Below the pieces are notes generated by a model. It did no database searches. It saw only the letters and a program-made list of their open reading frames with translations, and was not told the DNA's origin. Both the position numbers and the translations under genes were made by a program. From Pararhizobium sp. (GTDB lineage: Bacteria > Pseudomonadota > Alphaproteobacteria > Rhizobiales > Rhizobiaceae), in assembly GCA_030655075.1 (NCBI GenBank), contig JAURWE010000024.1:434001-498000 (forward strand): a stretch of 64,000 nucleotides of DNA. Direction: 5' to 3'. Shown piece after piece: positions 34,395-42,888 of the stretch; position 1 is the stretch's first letter, and each line of letters starts with the position of its first letter.

Positions 34395-34519
34395 TCTTCT
34401 CTCCAGCGGGGAGAAGTGCCGAGTGAAACGAGGCGATGAGGGGTCTTTCCGCAAGCTCTGAGGTCTTGGCTCCCCCTCATCCGGCCCTTCGGGCCATCTC
34501 TTCCCACTGGGGAGAAGAT
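34395..34519. repeat. RIME-like palindromic element R3
   Basis: An arm ending in GATGAGGGG (34395-34443, with TTCTCTCC/GGGGAGAA) is followed by a ~30-nt spacer and an arm CCCCCTCATCCGGCCCTTC...GGGGAGAAGA (34472-34517). These are the R1 arm sequences but in the opposite polarity, with the GAGGGG/CCCCTC ends facing inward. It fills the gap between the convergent RND pump and ureG genes. No DUF559 gene is attached. Confidence 0.8.
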
Positions 34520-34529
34520 GGGGCATGGC

Positions 34530-35141
<612 letters not shown>

Positions 35142-35181
35142 CGCAGCATTCCTTCTTCCAAGCGTGAGCGCTCCATTCCGG

Positions 35182-35865
35182 TCAAGACCGGAAGAGCCTC
35201 GAGTTCAGATGTTCGTGGCGCAGCGCCGCGATATCGGCGAGCACCGTGGCCGAGCCGAGATCGTCGAGCGTGCTTGATGCCGCCCGCCCGGCAACAGCGG
35301 CTATATCAGGCTCCAACGCCGCCAGCACCCCGACACCATGCCGCTGGCCGGTGACGCCGCAGCGGATGGCAACCGAGATGGCGTTGGAGGCTTGCGCATG
35401 CAGATAGGCCGCAAGCGCCGCCTCGAGCCCCGTGCCATGCGCCCCGGCAACGGCGCCCACCGCCACCGGATAAGCCGTACTCGTGCCGAGGAGCTCGAAA
35501 ACTGCGTGCGGCCAATGGCCGGCCGCTTCCAGAAAGGCGCTGCCCTGCAGCATCGTCTCCATGTGCCGCTCGCGCGACCCGGCCATCGCCTCGGCAAGCT
35601 CCATCACACTCTGCAATTGCCCGGCATCGCCGGCGGACCGGTAACTTTCGGCCAGCAGCACGGCATCGTTCCAGCCAGCGCCGTGCAGCAGGATCGCCCT
35701 CAGCCAGGTCTCGAGCCCGGACGCATCGCGCACCTGGCCGTCATGCACCGCCTGCTCCAGCCCGCCGGAATAGGAGAAGGCGCCGATCGGAAAGGCCGGC
35801 GACAGCCAGGTGACGAGCCGCAGCAGCGCCGTGGTGCCGCCGGGCCCTGGCACGGGTTCAGTCAT
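35182..35865 (-). CDS. ureF: urease accessory protein UreF
   Basis: This 227-aa all-helical accessory protein has signatures TWLSPAFPIGAFSYSGGLEQAV near the N-terminus and the C-terminal HEHLNSRLFRS. It acts as the GTPase-activity modulator between UreD and UreG. The start at 35865 is chosen because the longer frame upstream only re-reads ureE out of frame. It overlaps ureE by 8 bp. Confidence 0.94.
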   Translation of the reverse strand: MTEPVPGPGGTTALLRLVTWLSPAFPIGAFSYSGGLEQAVHDGQVRDASGLETWLRAILLHGAGWNDAVLLAESYRSAGDAGQLQSVMELAEAMAGSRERHMETMLQGSAFLEAAGHWPHAVFELLGTSTAYPVAVGAVAGAHGTGLEAALAAYLHAQASNAISVAIRCGVTGQRHGVGVLAALEPDIAAVAGRAASSTLDDLGSATVLADIAALRHEHLNSRLFRS

Positions 35866-36391
35866 GGGCGTGGTGATGTCCATGCCCCTGGTCATGTCCA
35901 TGATCATGCCCGTGATCGTGACCATGGCTGTGGGACTGACCGCCATGCCGGGCGGCGGGCGCATGATAGGCGCCGCGCAGCGGATGGAACGGCTCGTTGA
36001 CCTCCTCGACCACGGCGCCGAGCCCCTCCAGCATGGTGCGGATGACCGCATCGCGCTGGATCAGGATACGGGCCGCATCGATCTCCGCCGGCAGATGCCG
36101 GTTGCCGAGATGCCAGGCAAGCTCGACCAGATGCGCCGCGTCGCGCGGACGGATTTCGTAGAGCTTTTCTTCCGCCGCGATCACCTCGACGCAATTGCCG
36201 TCGTCCAGCAGCAGGATGTCGCCATGGGCGAGCATCACAGGCTCCTTCAGGTCGAGCATCACCATGTCGCCATGCTGCAGATGTAAGAGCTTGCGGCGCA
36301 GGTGCCGCTCGCCATGATCGAGCACGATGATATCGACCGGCAGCCTGTGCGGCGTGCCGGGCTCGAGGATTTCGGTGCAGCGTTGGGTCAT
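35858..36391 (-). CDS. ureE: urease nickel metallochaperone UreE
   Basis: This 177-aa UreE has an N-terminal peptide-binding domain (DHGERHLRRKLLHLQHGD), a central metal-binding domain (YEIRPRDAAHLVELAWHLGNRH) and a His-rich tail (about residues 153-177, more than ten His, HGHDHGHDHGHDQGHGHHH). It carries nickel to the UreDFG-apourease complex. The long tail indicates multi-nickel storage. Confidence 0.95.
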   Translation of the reverse strand: MTQRCTEILEPGTPHRLPVDIIVLDHGERHLRRKLLHLQHGDMVMLDLKEPVMLAHGDILLLDDGNCVEVIAAEEKLYEIRPRDAAHLVELAWHLGNRHLPAEIDAARILIQRDAVIRTMLEGLGAVVEEVNEPFHPLRGAYHAPAARHGGQSHSHGHDHGHDHGHDQGHGHHHAHD

Positions 36392-36457
36392 TCTGTTCGT
36401 CCCAAAGCATGTCTCCCAAACGTGTTCAGCGGTTTTGGGACCAAGACATGCGTAAAA

Positions 36458-38167
36458 TTAAAAGAGGAAGTAGCGCTGCGCCATCGGCAGAACCGTCGCC
36501 GGTTCGCAGGTCAAAAGCTCGCCGTCGGCCCGAACCTCGTAGGTTTCCGGATCGACCTCGATATGCGGCGTGGCGCTGTTGTGGATCATCGACGCCTTGG
36601 AAATGCCGCCGCGGGTGTTCTTCACCGCCAAGAGCTGCTTGCCGACACCGAGCCGCTGCACGATGCCGCCGTCAAGCGAGGCCTGCGACACGAAGGTCAC
36701 CGACGAACTGGTGCGCAGCTTGCCGAAACCGGCAAACATCGGCCGGTAATGCATCGGCTGCGGCGTCGGGATCGAGGCGTTCGGATCGCCCATCGGTGCT
36801 GCCGCAATCGAGCCGCCGAGCAGCACCATCTCCGGCTTGACGCCGAAGAAGGCCGGGTTCCACAGCACCAGGTCGGCACGTTTTCCAACCTCGATCGAGC
36901 CGATCTCATGGCTGAGGCCATGGGCGATGGCCGGATTGATCGTGTATTTGGCGATATAACGGCGCACTCGGAAATTGTCGTTGTCGCCGGTTTCCTGGGC
37001 GAGGCTGCCGCGCTGGCGCTTCATCTTGTCGGCCGTCTGCCAGGTGCGGATTGCCACTTCGCCGACCCGGCCCATGGCCTGGCTGTCGGACGAGATGATC
37101 GAGAAGGCGCCGATATCGTGGAGAATGTCCTCGGCCGCAATCGTCTCCTTGCGGATGCGGCTTTCGGCAAAGGCGATGTCTTCCGGGATCGACGGCGACA
37201 GGTGATGGCAGACCATCAGCATGTCCAAGTGTTCGGCCAGCGTGTTGACGGTGTAAGGCCGCGTCGGATTGGTCGACGACGGGATGACATTCGGGCTGCC
37301 GCAGATCTTGATGATGTCAGGCGCATGGCCGCCACCGGCACCTTCCGTGTGGAAGGCATGGATGGTGCGGCCCTTGATGGCGGCGATCGTGTCCTCGACG
37401 AAGCCGCTTTCGTTCAGCGTATCGGTGTGGATCATCACCTGCACGTCATATTCGTCGGCAACCGACAGGCAATTGTCGATGGCGGCAGGCGTCGTGCCCC
37501 AGTCCTCATGCAGCTTCAGGCTGGAGGCACCGGCAAGGATCATCTCTTCGAGCGGGGCCGGCAGCGAGGCATTGCCCTTGCCGGCCAGCGCCAGGTTCAT
37601 CGAGAACCCGTCGAAACTCTCGATCATCCGCTCGATATGCCAGGCGCCGGTGCAGGTGGTCGCCAGCGTGCCATGCGCCGGGCCGGAGCCGCCGCCGAGC
37701 ATGCAGGTGATGCCGGACATCAGCGCCTCCTCGATCTGCTGCGGGCAGATGAAATGGATATGCGCATCCATGCCGCCGGCCGTCAGGATCTTGCCTTCAC
37801 CGGCAATCGCCTCCGTCGACGGTCCGACGATGATGGTGACGCCCGGCTGCGTGTCCGGGTTGCCGGCCTTGCCGATCCCGGCGATGCGGCCGTTCTTCAG
37901 GCCGACATCGGCCTTGTAGATGCCGGTGTGATCGACGATCAGCGCATTGGTGATGACGGTGTCGACAGCTCCCTCGGCCCGCGTCGCCTGGCTTTGGCCC
38001 ATGCCGTCGCGGATGACCTTGCCGCCGCCGAATTTTACCTCTTCGCCATAGGTGGTGAAATCCTTCTCCACCTCGATGAACAGTTCCGTATCGGCCAGCC
38101 GCACCTTGTCGCCCGTGGTGGGACCGAACATGCTGGCATAGGCGGCGCGCGACATATTGTAGGACAT
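36458..38167 (-). CDS. ureC: urease alpha subunit UreC
   Basis: This 569-aa catalytic subunit hydrolyses urea to ammonia and carbamate. Nickel ligands are visible as the His-x-His of MDAHIHFICPQQ, the carbamylated Lys in LKLHEDWGTTP, HTDTLNESGF, FHTEGAGGGHAPD and Asp in SSDSQAMGRVGE. The flap His is in VCHHLSPSIPED. Length is as expected. It is separated from ureB by four unrelated genes (lprI-like, GT29-like, vapB, vapC), and its ATG is only 4 bp after the vapC stop. Confidence 0.97.
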   Translation of the reverse strand: MSYNMSRAAYASMFGPTTGDKVRLADTELFIEVEKDFTTYGEEVKFGGGKVIRDGMGQSQATRAEGAVDTVITNALIVDHTGIYKADVGLKNGRIAGIGKAGNPDTQPGVTIIVGPSTEAIAGEGKILTAGGMDAHIHFICPQQIEEALMSGITCMLGGGSGPAHGTLATTCTGAWHIERMIESFDGFSMNLALAGKGNASLPAPLEEMILAGASSLKLHEDWGTTPAAIDNCLSVADEYDVQVMIHTDTLNESGFVEDTIAAIKGRTIHAFHTEGAGGGHAPDIIKICGSPNVIPSSTNPTRPYTVNTLAEHLDMLMVCHHLSPSIPEDIAFAESRIRKETIAAEDILHDIGAFSIISSDSQAMGRVGEVAIRTWQTADKMKRQRGSLAQETGDNDNFRVRRYIAKYTINPAIAHGLSHEIGSIEVGKRADLVLWNPAFFGVKPEMVLLGGSIAAAPMGDPNASIPTPQPMHYRPMFAGFGKLRTSSSVTFVSQASLDGGIVQRLGVGKQLLAVKNTRGGISKASMIHNSATPHIEVDPETYEVRADGELLTCEPATVLPMAQRYFLF

Positions 38168-38171
38168 GGGC

Positions 38172-38579
38172 TCAGACTTCCTGCGTCAAGAGAACAAAAA
38201 GAGGGTTTTTGGCTGCACTGCGGTCAAGGGTCAGGGTCGGAGAAGCGCCCGCGCTATCGTTCAGTTCCGCGATCAGATAGTCGGCAAAACCGGCACTCCC
38301 CGCTCTGAACGATACAAGCGCCTTCTCGACGGCATCTGCCTCACCGACAACGAGACTGTCAGACGAAAGCAGACCTTCCACGATCATCGCCAGCTTGGCG
38401 CGATCGTAGCCGGGCTTGCGGCGAAGCATCCAGACCAGCTCAATTAGTGTGATCGGATTGATATAACCGGGCGCCTGATTGGAAAGTCTGGTCTCCAGAA
38501 AATTCGCAACTGCCGGAGACCAGAGGGGATCATCGTCAAGGATGTAGCAGCCGAGGATATTGGTATCGAGGCCTATCAA
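38172..38579 (-). CDS. vapC: PIN-domain toxin VapC, inside the urease operon
   Basis: This 135-aa PIN ribonuclease has all four acidic residues in place: Asp5 (GLDTNIL), Glu47 (LIELVW), Asp100 (FADYLIAE) and Asp119 (LTLDRSA). VapC toxins cleave specific RNAs when their antitoxin is lost. The start overlaps vapB by 4 bp, and the stop is 4 bp before ureC, so the pair is probably co-transcribed with urease genes. Confidence 0.9.
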   Translation of the reverse strand: MIGLDTNILGCYILDDDPLWSPAVANFLETRLSNQAPGYINPITLIELVWMLRRKPGYDRAKLAMIVEGLLSSDSLVVGEADAVEKALVSFRAGSAGFADYLIAELNDSAGASPTLTLDRSAAKNPLFVLLTQEV

Positions 38580-38845
38580 GGGTCACCCTCCACCCGGTCC
38601 GGCGACGTGCGCCGTGCGACCGTCTCCATAATCGCCTCGCCAATATCGATAGGTGGCCCTTCATGCCGGGGAAAGATTCCGCGAAGATGAGAGATCCCCT
38701 TTTTCTTGGCGACCACACTGACATCACCCTCATCCGATACGATGAACTGCACCGATCCACCGGGATGCAAGCCCAGGGCACGCCTCACCTCGACCGGGAT
38801 CGTCGCCTGGCCTTTCATCGATGTTTTCGCCTCGAACTTGCCCAT
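38576..38845 (-). CDS. vapB: AbrB/MazE-type antitoxin VapB
   Basis: This 89-aa antitoxin has the AbrB swapped-hairpin DNA-binding domain at residues about 5-45 (SMKGQATIPVEVRRALGLHPG) and a C-terminal tail likely to wrap the PIN toxin (SHLRGIFPRHEGPPIDIGE). It precedes vapC with a 4-bp overlap. AGTAGGGA serves as ribosome-binding site. It may repress its own local promoter. Confidence 0.88.
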   Translation of the reverse strand: MGKFEAKTSMKGQATIPVEVRRALGLHPGGSVQFIVSDEGDVSVVAKKKGISHLRGIFPRHEGPPIDIGEAIMETVARRTSPDRVEGDP

Positions 38846-38880
38846 CGCAATTCCCTACTTTTGAAAAACTCCCTACCCTA

Positions 38881-39525
38881 TCAAATTTCAGGGCAACTTT
38901 CAAAATATCGACTGAGACGCATCAACCTGTGTTCTTTCGCCCAGCCATCGACCAGACGCTTCTCCGCTGCAAACGGATGCCACTCCCAGCCCTGATGACC
39001 GAAACCGGCGATCGTCACGCTGTCATCCGGCTGTGCCACATGTGCAAGCACGTCGGCGATCACCAGCAGCCCGCTGCTCGGCACCACGTAAGGCGCGGCA
39101 CCGATCGTGGCCAAGGCCGCATCCAGCCCCACATGGGTTTCGGCCGGAACACTGTAGAGCCGTTTGCCCGTGGCTGCGGCGAAAGCGGCAAAATCGCCGC
39201 TATAGTCGTCGCAAAAATCGTCCAGCTCCGGATGCCTCACCGCCAGTTCACCGCGCATCGCCGCGAACCGGGCCGAATCGCGCGTGCACCAGATCTCTGC
39301 AGCCTCTACCACCGCCGGGTTGGTCTTCCAGTCCGCACCCCGGCTCATCGCAAAGCCGGGCCGGCCGGTGTTGCAGACGGCGACGGCATCGGTCTTCGTG
39401 CCGCCCGGGCCATAGGAACGGCAATCGTTGAACCGCACCACGAAATCGGCCGCATCGATGGCGGCGCCATGCTGTTCTGCGATGTCGCCATTGCCGACGA
39501 TCATAATTTTGCGCCCCTGCCTCAA
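38881..39525 (-). CDS. GT29-like (sialyltransferase-fold) protein, 'urease operon accessory protein'
   Basis: This 214-aa protein resembles the GT29 sialyltransferase-like family: KIMIVGNGDIAEQHGAAIDA followed by DFVVRFNDCRSYGPGGTKTD matches the sialylmotif-L layout (VGN...D-x-V-x-R-x-N). The C-terminal part has PSSGLLVIADVL and GFGHQGWEWHPFAAEK, similar to sialylmotif-S with its His. Rhizobial homologues in the same place are named 'urease operon accessory protein', but no role in nickel insertion is known. It is cytoplasmic by sequence. True substrate and relevance to urease are unknown. Confidence 0.7.
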   Translation of the reverse strand: MRQGRKIMIVGNGDIAEQHGAAIDAADFVVRFNDCRSYGPGGTKTDAVAVCNTGRPGFAMSRGADWKTNPAVVEAAEIWCTRDSARFAAMRGELAVRHPELDDFCDDYSGDFAAFAAATGKRLYSVPAETHVGLDAALATIGAAPYVVPSSGLLVIADVLAHVAQPDDSVTIAGFGHQGWEWHPFAAEKRLVDGWAKEHRLMRLSRYFESCPEI

Positions 39526-39537
39526 TCCTATATCCGT

Positions 39538-39966
39538 TCAGTACGCCGTCAGCAGGTCTTTCAATTCCTGCGTCCGCTTCTTGGTCAGATCCGCAAGACA
39601 GCCCGAAACCAGCATCGGCTCCATCGATCCGCCCCGCGCCGAAAAACCGCTGAGCTCGCACTGGCCGTCGCGATATGCGATCCAGGCACGCTGCGCCTTC
39701 TTCAAGGCCTCGACGGCGCCGGCATAGGTCGGGCTGACAGCCGCCAGATCCTTGTCGGTCGCCTCCATGTGCCCCATGACCGTCTTGTAGGCCGCGTTCA
39801 GCGCCTTGTCGGCCGCCAGATACTCTTCGTTGGCGCAATAGTTCATGTCGAACTGCGTCTGCGCATTCTCACAATCGACCGGCGGGTAGTCTTCGGCGCT
39901 GGCCGGAGGCGCCGTGTAGGCGACCCCGAGCAGGACCAGTGCGGAAAGAAGAACCGGCGATGTCAT
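39538..39966 (-). CDS. LprI-family (DUF1311) secreted protein
   Basis: This 142-aa protein has a signal peptide (SPVLLSALVLLGVAYTAPPASA, about residues 3-24) and the DUF1311/LprI core with conserved cysteines (VDCENAQTQFDMNYCANEEY; RDGQCELSG; SGCLADLTKKRTQEL). Some LprI proteins inhibit lysozyme. It overlaps ureB by 4 bp, so it is co-translated with a urease subunit although it is predicted periplasmic. Confidence 0.82.
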   Translation of the reverse strand: MTSPVLLSALVLLGVAYTAPPASAEDYPPVDCENAQTQFDMNYCANEEYLAADKALNAAYKTVMGHMEATDKDLAAVSPTYAGAVEALKKAQRAWIAYRDGQCELSGFSARGGSMEPMLVSGCLADLTKKRTQELKDLLTAY

Positions 39967-40268
39967 AGCTTGCCCATCACGGCCTGGCGAAAGCCGTAGA
40001 CTTCGCGTTTGCCCGAAAACGGGATGAGGTTGACCGTGCGCGTCTGGCCGGGCTCGAAGCGCACGGCGGTGCCGGCCGGGATATCGAGCCGCATGCCGCG
40101 CGTGGTGTCGCGCTCAAAAGCCAGCGCCGCATTGGTTTCGAAGAAGTGATAGTGGCTGCCGACCTGCACCGGCCGGTCGCCGGTGTTGGAGACATCGACC
40201 TGTATCGGCTGCGTGCCGGCGTTGAGTTCTATATCGCCGCCTTTGGCTAGGATTTCACCGGGTATCAT
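39963..40268 (-). CDS. ureB: urease beta subunit UreB
   Basis: This 101-aa subunit shows MIPGEILAKGGDIELN at the start, VGSHYHFFETNAALAF in the middle and FGKREVYGF-like SGKREVYGFRQAVMG at the end. The start at 40268 (with GGGAGAG upstream) gives the normal family N-terminus; the ATG at 40283 adds five residues. It assembles with UreA and UreC. Confidence 0.95.
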   Translation of the reverse strand: MIPGEILAKGGDIELNAGTQPIQVDVSNTGDRPVQVGSHYHFFETNAALAFERDTTRGMRLDIPAGTAVRFEPGQTRTVNLIPFSGKREVYGFRQAVMGKL

Positions 40269-40286
40269 CGTGCTCTCTCCCATCGC

Positions 40287-40541
40287 TCAGGCTGCGGACT
40301 TGTCAGCGCAGCCGCCAGCCTTCAGGACCCTTTCGGTCGAGGCCGGAAATTTCAGAAGTTTCGAGGCCGGCCGCACCGGCCGGCGCACCAGCTCTCCGGT
40401 GCAGTTCGGGCAGACACCGGCGAGCACATCCGTGGCGCAGGCGCTGCAATAGGTGCATTCGAACGTGCAGATCATCGCCTCGCGGCTGTCGGGCGCCAGG
40501 TCCTTGTCGCAGCATTCACAGTTTGGCCGGAGCGCAAGCAT
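40287..40541 (-). CDS. DUF1272 zinc-ribbon-like protein
   Basis: This 84-aa protein has the DUF1272 pattern LRPNCECCDKDLAPDSREAM and FECTYCSACATDVLAGVCPNC. Nine or more Cys in the first 50 residues suggest two zinc sites. It is placed between ureA and ureB, as in other rhizobia. The function is unknown; a metal-binding helper for urease is conceivable but untested. Confidence 0.85.
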   Translation of the reverse strand: MLALRPNCECCDKDLAPDSREAMICTFECTYCSACATDVLAGVCPNCTGELVRRPVRPASKLLKFPASTERVLKAGGCADKSAA

Positions 40542-40549
40542 GGCGGGCC

Positions 40550-40852
40550 TCAGCGGATCGGTTCGTGGACGGTCACCAGCTTGGTGCCATCAGGGAACGT
40601 GGCCTCGATCTGGATGTCGTGGATCATCTCGGGGATGCCCTCCATCACCTGATCGCGCGAGATCACGTGGGCGCCGGCCTCCATCAGATCGGCCACGGCG
40701 CGGCCGTCGCGCGCGCCCTCGACGACGAAGTCGGTGATCAGCGCGATGGCTTCGGGATGATTAAGTTTCACGCCGCGGTCCAGCCGCTTGCGGGCGACCA
40801 TTGCCGCCATGGAAATCAACAGCTTGTCTTTTTCGCGGGGTGTCAGATTCAT
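40550..40852 (-). CDS. ureA: urease gamma subunit UreA
   Basis: This 100-aa subunit is a full match to the family layout: MNLTPREKDKLLISMAAMVA at the start, LNHPEAIALITDFVVEGARD and the ending FPDGTKLVTVHEPIR. It lies 28 bp downstream of ureD. Confidence 0.97.
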   Translation of the reverse strand: MNLTPREKDKLLISMAAMVARKRLDRGVKLNHPEAIALITDFVVEGARDGRAVADLMEAGAHVISRDQVMEGIPEMIHDIQIEATFPDGTKLVTVHEPIR

Positions 40853-40880
40853 GCGTCGCCACCAGGGTTTCGTGCGGGGA

Positions 40881-41714
40881 TTACAGGTTCCAGACTTTCG
40901 GCACTGGCGCCCCTTTGCGCAAGTGCGAAATGACCGGAATGAGGATTTTTCTCAAGGCAAAACCATCGGCGGCAACGATGCGGGCGACGAGCTTGTCGCT
41001 GCCGCCGCCGGCCTGCCAATGGCTGACGCCGCCGCGATGGCCATCGAGCAGCGCGCGGGCGCCGGGAAGCAAACTTTCGCAGCCCGGCCCCGCATAAAAC
41101 ACCGTGGCAAAGGCGACATTGCCAGAGAGAACCGGAGCCAGCCCCGTCAGACCGGCGACATCGCCGCCAAGCCGGAAATTCTCCGCATGGATCAGCCGGC
41201 CCTCGCGCCGGATGCGCCAGTGGTCGCGAAATAGGCCCGCTTCCATCGCCTCGCCCATCATCCGCCGCCCGAGCAGCACCGCCTCGACGGCGAGGAATTC
41301 GGCGTCAGTGGCGAGATCGACTTCGAGCCTGCGGGTGAGCGACGCCCGGTCGAAAAGAATGCTTTCCTGCGGCAGCCAGTGCACCCTGGCACCGGCATCA
41401 GCGGCAATGCGGGTGGAGACACCGGCCGTTCCGGCACTGGCCTTGTAGATCTTTTCGCAGGCCTGCGTCGTCAGCGTCAGGCTGGTGTTTTCGCCGGCCG
41501 AAAACGACCAGTCCATCCGGTCGCCGCCGGTCAGCCCGCCGGAGGAATTGATCAGCACGGCTTCCATCGCCGGCGTAAAACTCTCCGGCATGCGGATCTT
41601 GGCGCACCCCTCCTGATAGAGCTCGGAAAGACGCGTCCGGCCATCGAGAGGCTTGGTTACAAGGCGTCCCCGGCCATTGGCGCGTTGCGGTCTCTGGTTT
41701 TCTGCGGCCTGCAC
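40881..41714 (-). CDS. ureD: urease accessory protein UreD
   Basis: This 277-aa accessory protein carries family blocks ELYQEGCAKIRMPESF, INSSGGLTGGDRMDW, TTQACEKIYKA and PQESILFDRASLTRRLEVDL. It scaffolds UreF and UreG on apo-urease. The GTG start at 41714 follows GGGGAAC and gives VQAAENQRPQRANGRG, resembling other rhizobial UreD N-termini; the frame is open further upstream but there overlaps the esterase gene entirely. It overlaps the esterase 3' end by 58 bp. Confidence 0.92.
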   Translation of the reverse strand: MQAAENQRPQRANGRGRLVTKPLDGRTRLSELYQEGCAKIRMPESFTPAMEAVLINSSGGLTGGDRMDWSFSAGENTSLTLTTQACEKIYKASAGTAGVSTRIAADAGARVHWLPQESILFDRASLTRRLEVDLATDAEFLAVEAVLLGRRMMGEAMEAGLFRDHWRIRREGRLIHAENFRLGGDVAGLTGLAPVLSGNVAFATVFYAGPGCESLLPGARALLDGHRGGVSHWQAGGGSDKLVARIVAADGFALRKILIPVISHLRKGAPVPKVWNL

Positions 41715-42799
41715 TCTGTTCCCCGTTCTGGCATTTTTGTGTTTTTGGCGTCGATTGATTGAGCCTTGCCCGCCGTGCAATCGGCCTGCGCCGTCTCGGC
41801 CGCCGGTTGCGGCAGCTTGGTGTTTTTGAAGAAATTCCACATGCGCCCCGTGGCGTCCGTCTCGGTCGCCGCCTTTCCAGCCGCATCGAAGGTGCGGAAC
41901 AGCACGCTGCGGGCGGGCCAGCCGTGGCCATTGTCCTTCAGGAGATAGGAGGTGATGCGCGCCCCGCCCTCGCATGTCTCGTAAGACATCGAGGTCATCG
42001 CCGTGTAGTCACCGATGACCGATTTGCCCTTGCAGCGGTCAAGCTCCGCCCAGCGCGCCAGAGCCGTTTCGCCGCCATATTGCCAATAGGGTTTGCCGCC
42101 CCCAACAAAGGGATTGGTTTTGTCCTTCATGCCGGAAAAGGCGATGATCGAGATCGGATTGGCCGGCGTGCAGCTCGTCGTGTCCGGGTGCCAGACGCCG
42201 TCCTTTTCGCGCGGCGTGCCGGCGCGAAGCCCCATGACAAAGCCCGCGGCCGCAAACTCCGGATGGCCGTTGCAGATATATTGAGACAGCATGCGGCCGC
42301 CGCCGGAATAGCCCGACGCATAGATGCGGGCCGGATCGACGCAGAGCGTGGCTTTCACCGCCTTGACCGCGTCGCGGATGAACATCTCGTCATTGAGCAC
42401 ACCGCCCTTGGTGACACCAGGCACGTTCCAGGCATGGGTTCCGGCAAACTTGCCCGCGAGACTGCCCTGCAGCGCCACGGCGACAAAACCCTCGCGCTCG
42501 GCTGCCTTGTCCCAGCCGCTACGGCGGAACTGGCCGGCCGGATGGCTGTCGCTGCCATGGAAATCGAACACGGCAGCGAGCTTTTCCGTGCCCGTATAGC
42601 GGGATGGAATGTAGTAGAGCCCCTGCCGCTCGACACCGCCGGACTGGATCGTCAGCGGATGCACACCGGCTTTGACCGGCCTGCCGCAACCGGCGGCATG
42701 GCCAGTGCCCGTCATGCCGAGAAACGCAGCGGCAGCGATGAAAACTGCGCGAACGGGGAATCCGGGCCGAGAACGGCCGGCATCGAAATATATGCCCAT
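41657..42799 (-). CDS. secreted alpha/beta-hydrolase esterase (PHB depolymerase/feruloyl esterase, LpqC family)
   Basis: This 380-aa exported esterase has a signal peptide (VRAVFIAAAAFLGMTGTGHA, about residues 16-35), oxyanion region VFDFHGSDSHP, nucleophile Ser165 in ASGYSGGGRM, and His in DNGHGWP. It belongs to the CE1/LpqC group, which cleaves hydroxycinnamate or polyhydroxyalkanoate esters. The gene lies between urtE and ureD and its last 58 bp overlap ureD, so it is part of the urea transcript by layout although unrelated in function. The C-terminal ~40 residues are rich in charged residues and probably disordered. Confidence 0.85.
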   Translation of the reverse strand: MGIYFDAGRSRPGFPVRAVFIAAAAFLGMTGTGHAAGCGRPVKAGVHPLTIQSGGVERQGLYYIPSRYTGTEKLAAVFDFHGSDSHPAGQFRRSGWDKAAEREGFVAVALQGSLAGKFAGTHAWNVPGVTKGGVLNDEMFIRDAVKAVKATLCVDPARIYASGYSGGGRMLSQYICNGHPEFAAAGFVMGLRAGTPREKDGVWHPDTTSCTPANPISIIAFSGMKDKTNPFVGGGKPYWQYGGETALARWAELDRCKGKSVIGDYTAMTSMSYETCEGGARITSYLLKDNGHGWPARSVLFRTFDAAGKAATETDATGRMWNFFKNTKLPQPAAETAQADCTAGKAQSIDAKNTKMPERGTECRPQKTRDRNAPMAGDAL

Positions 42800-42888
42800 C
42801 AAAACGCCTCTAGCTTGCTGATCAAGGACGGCGCGAGCATTGCGCTCTATCCTTGCACCGGCCCTGTCTGGCACTTGATGCGTCACCG

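Noticed and set aside
32713..34395. 560-codon minus-strand frame opposite the RND pump
   Set aside because: Shadow of the RND gene; no domain content and no ribosome-binding site.
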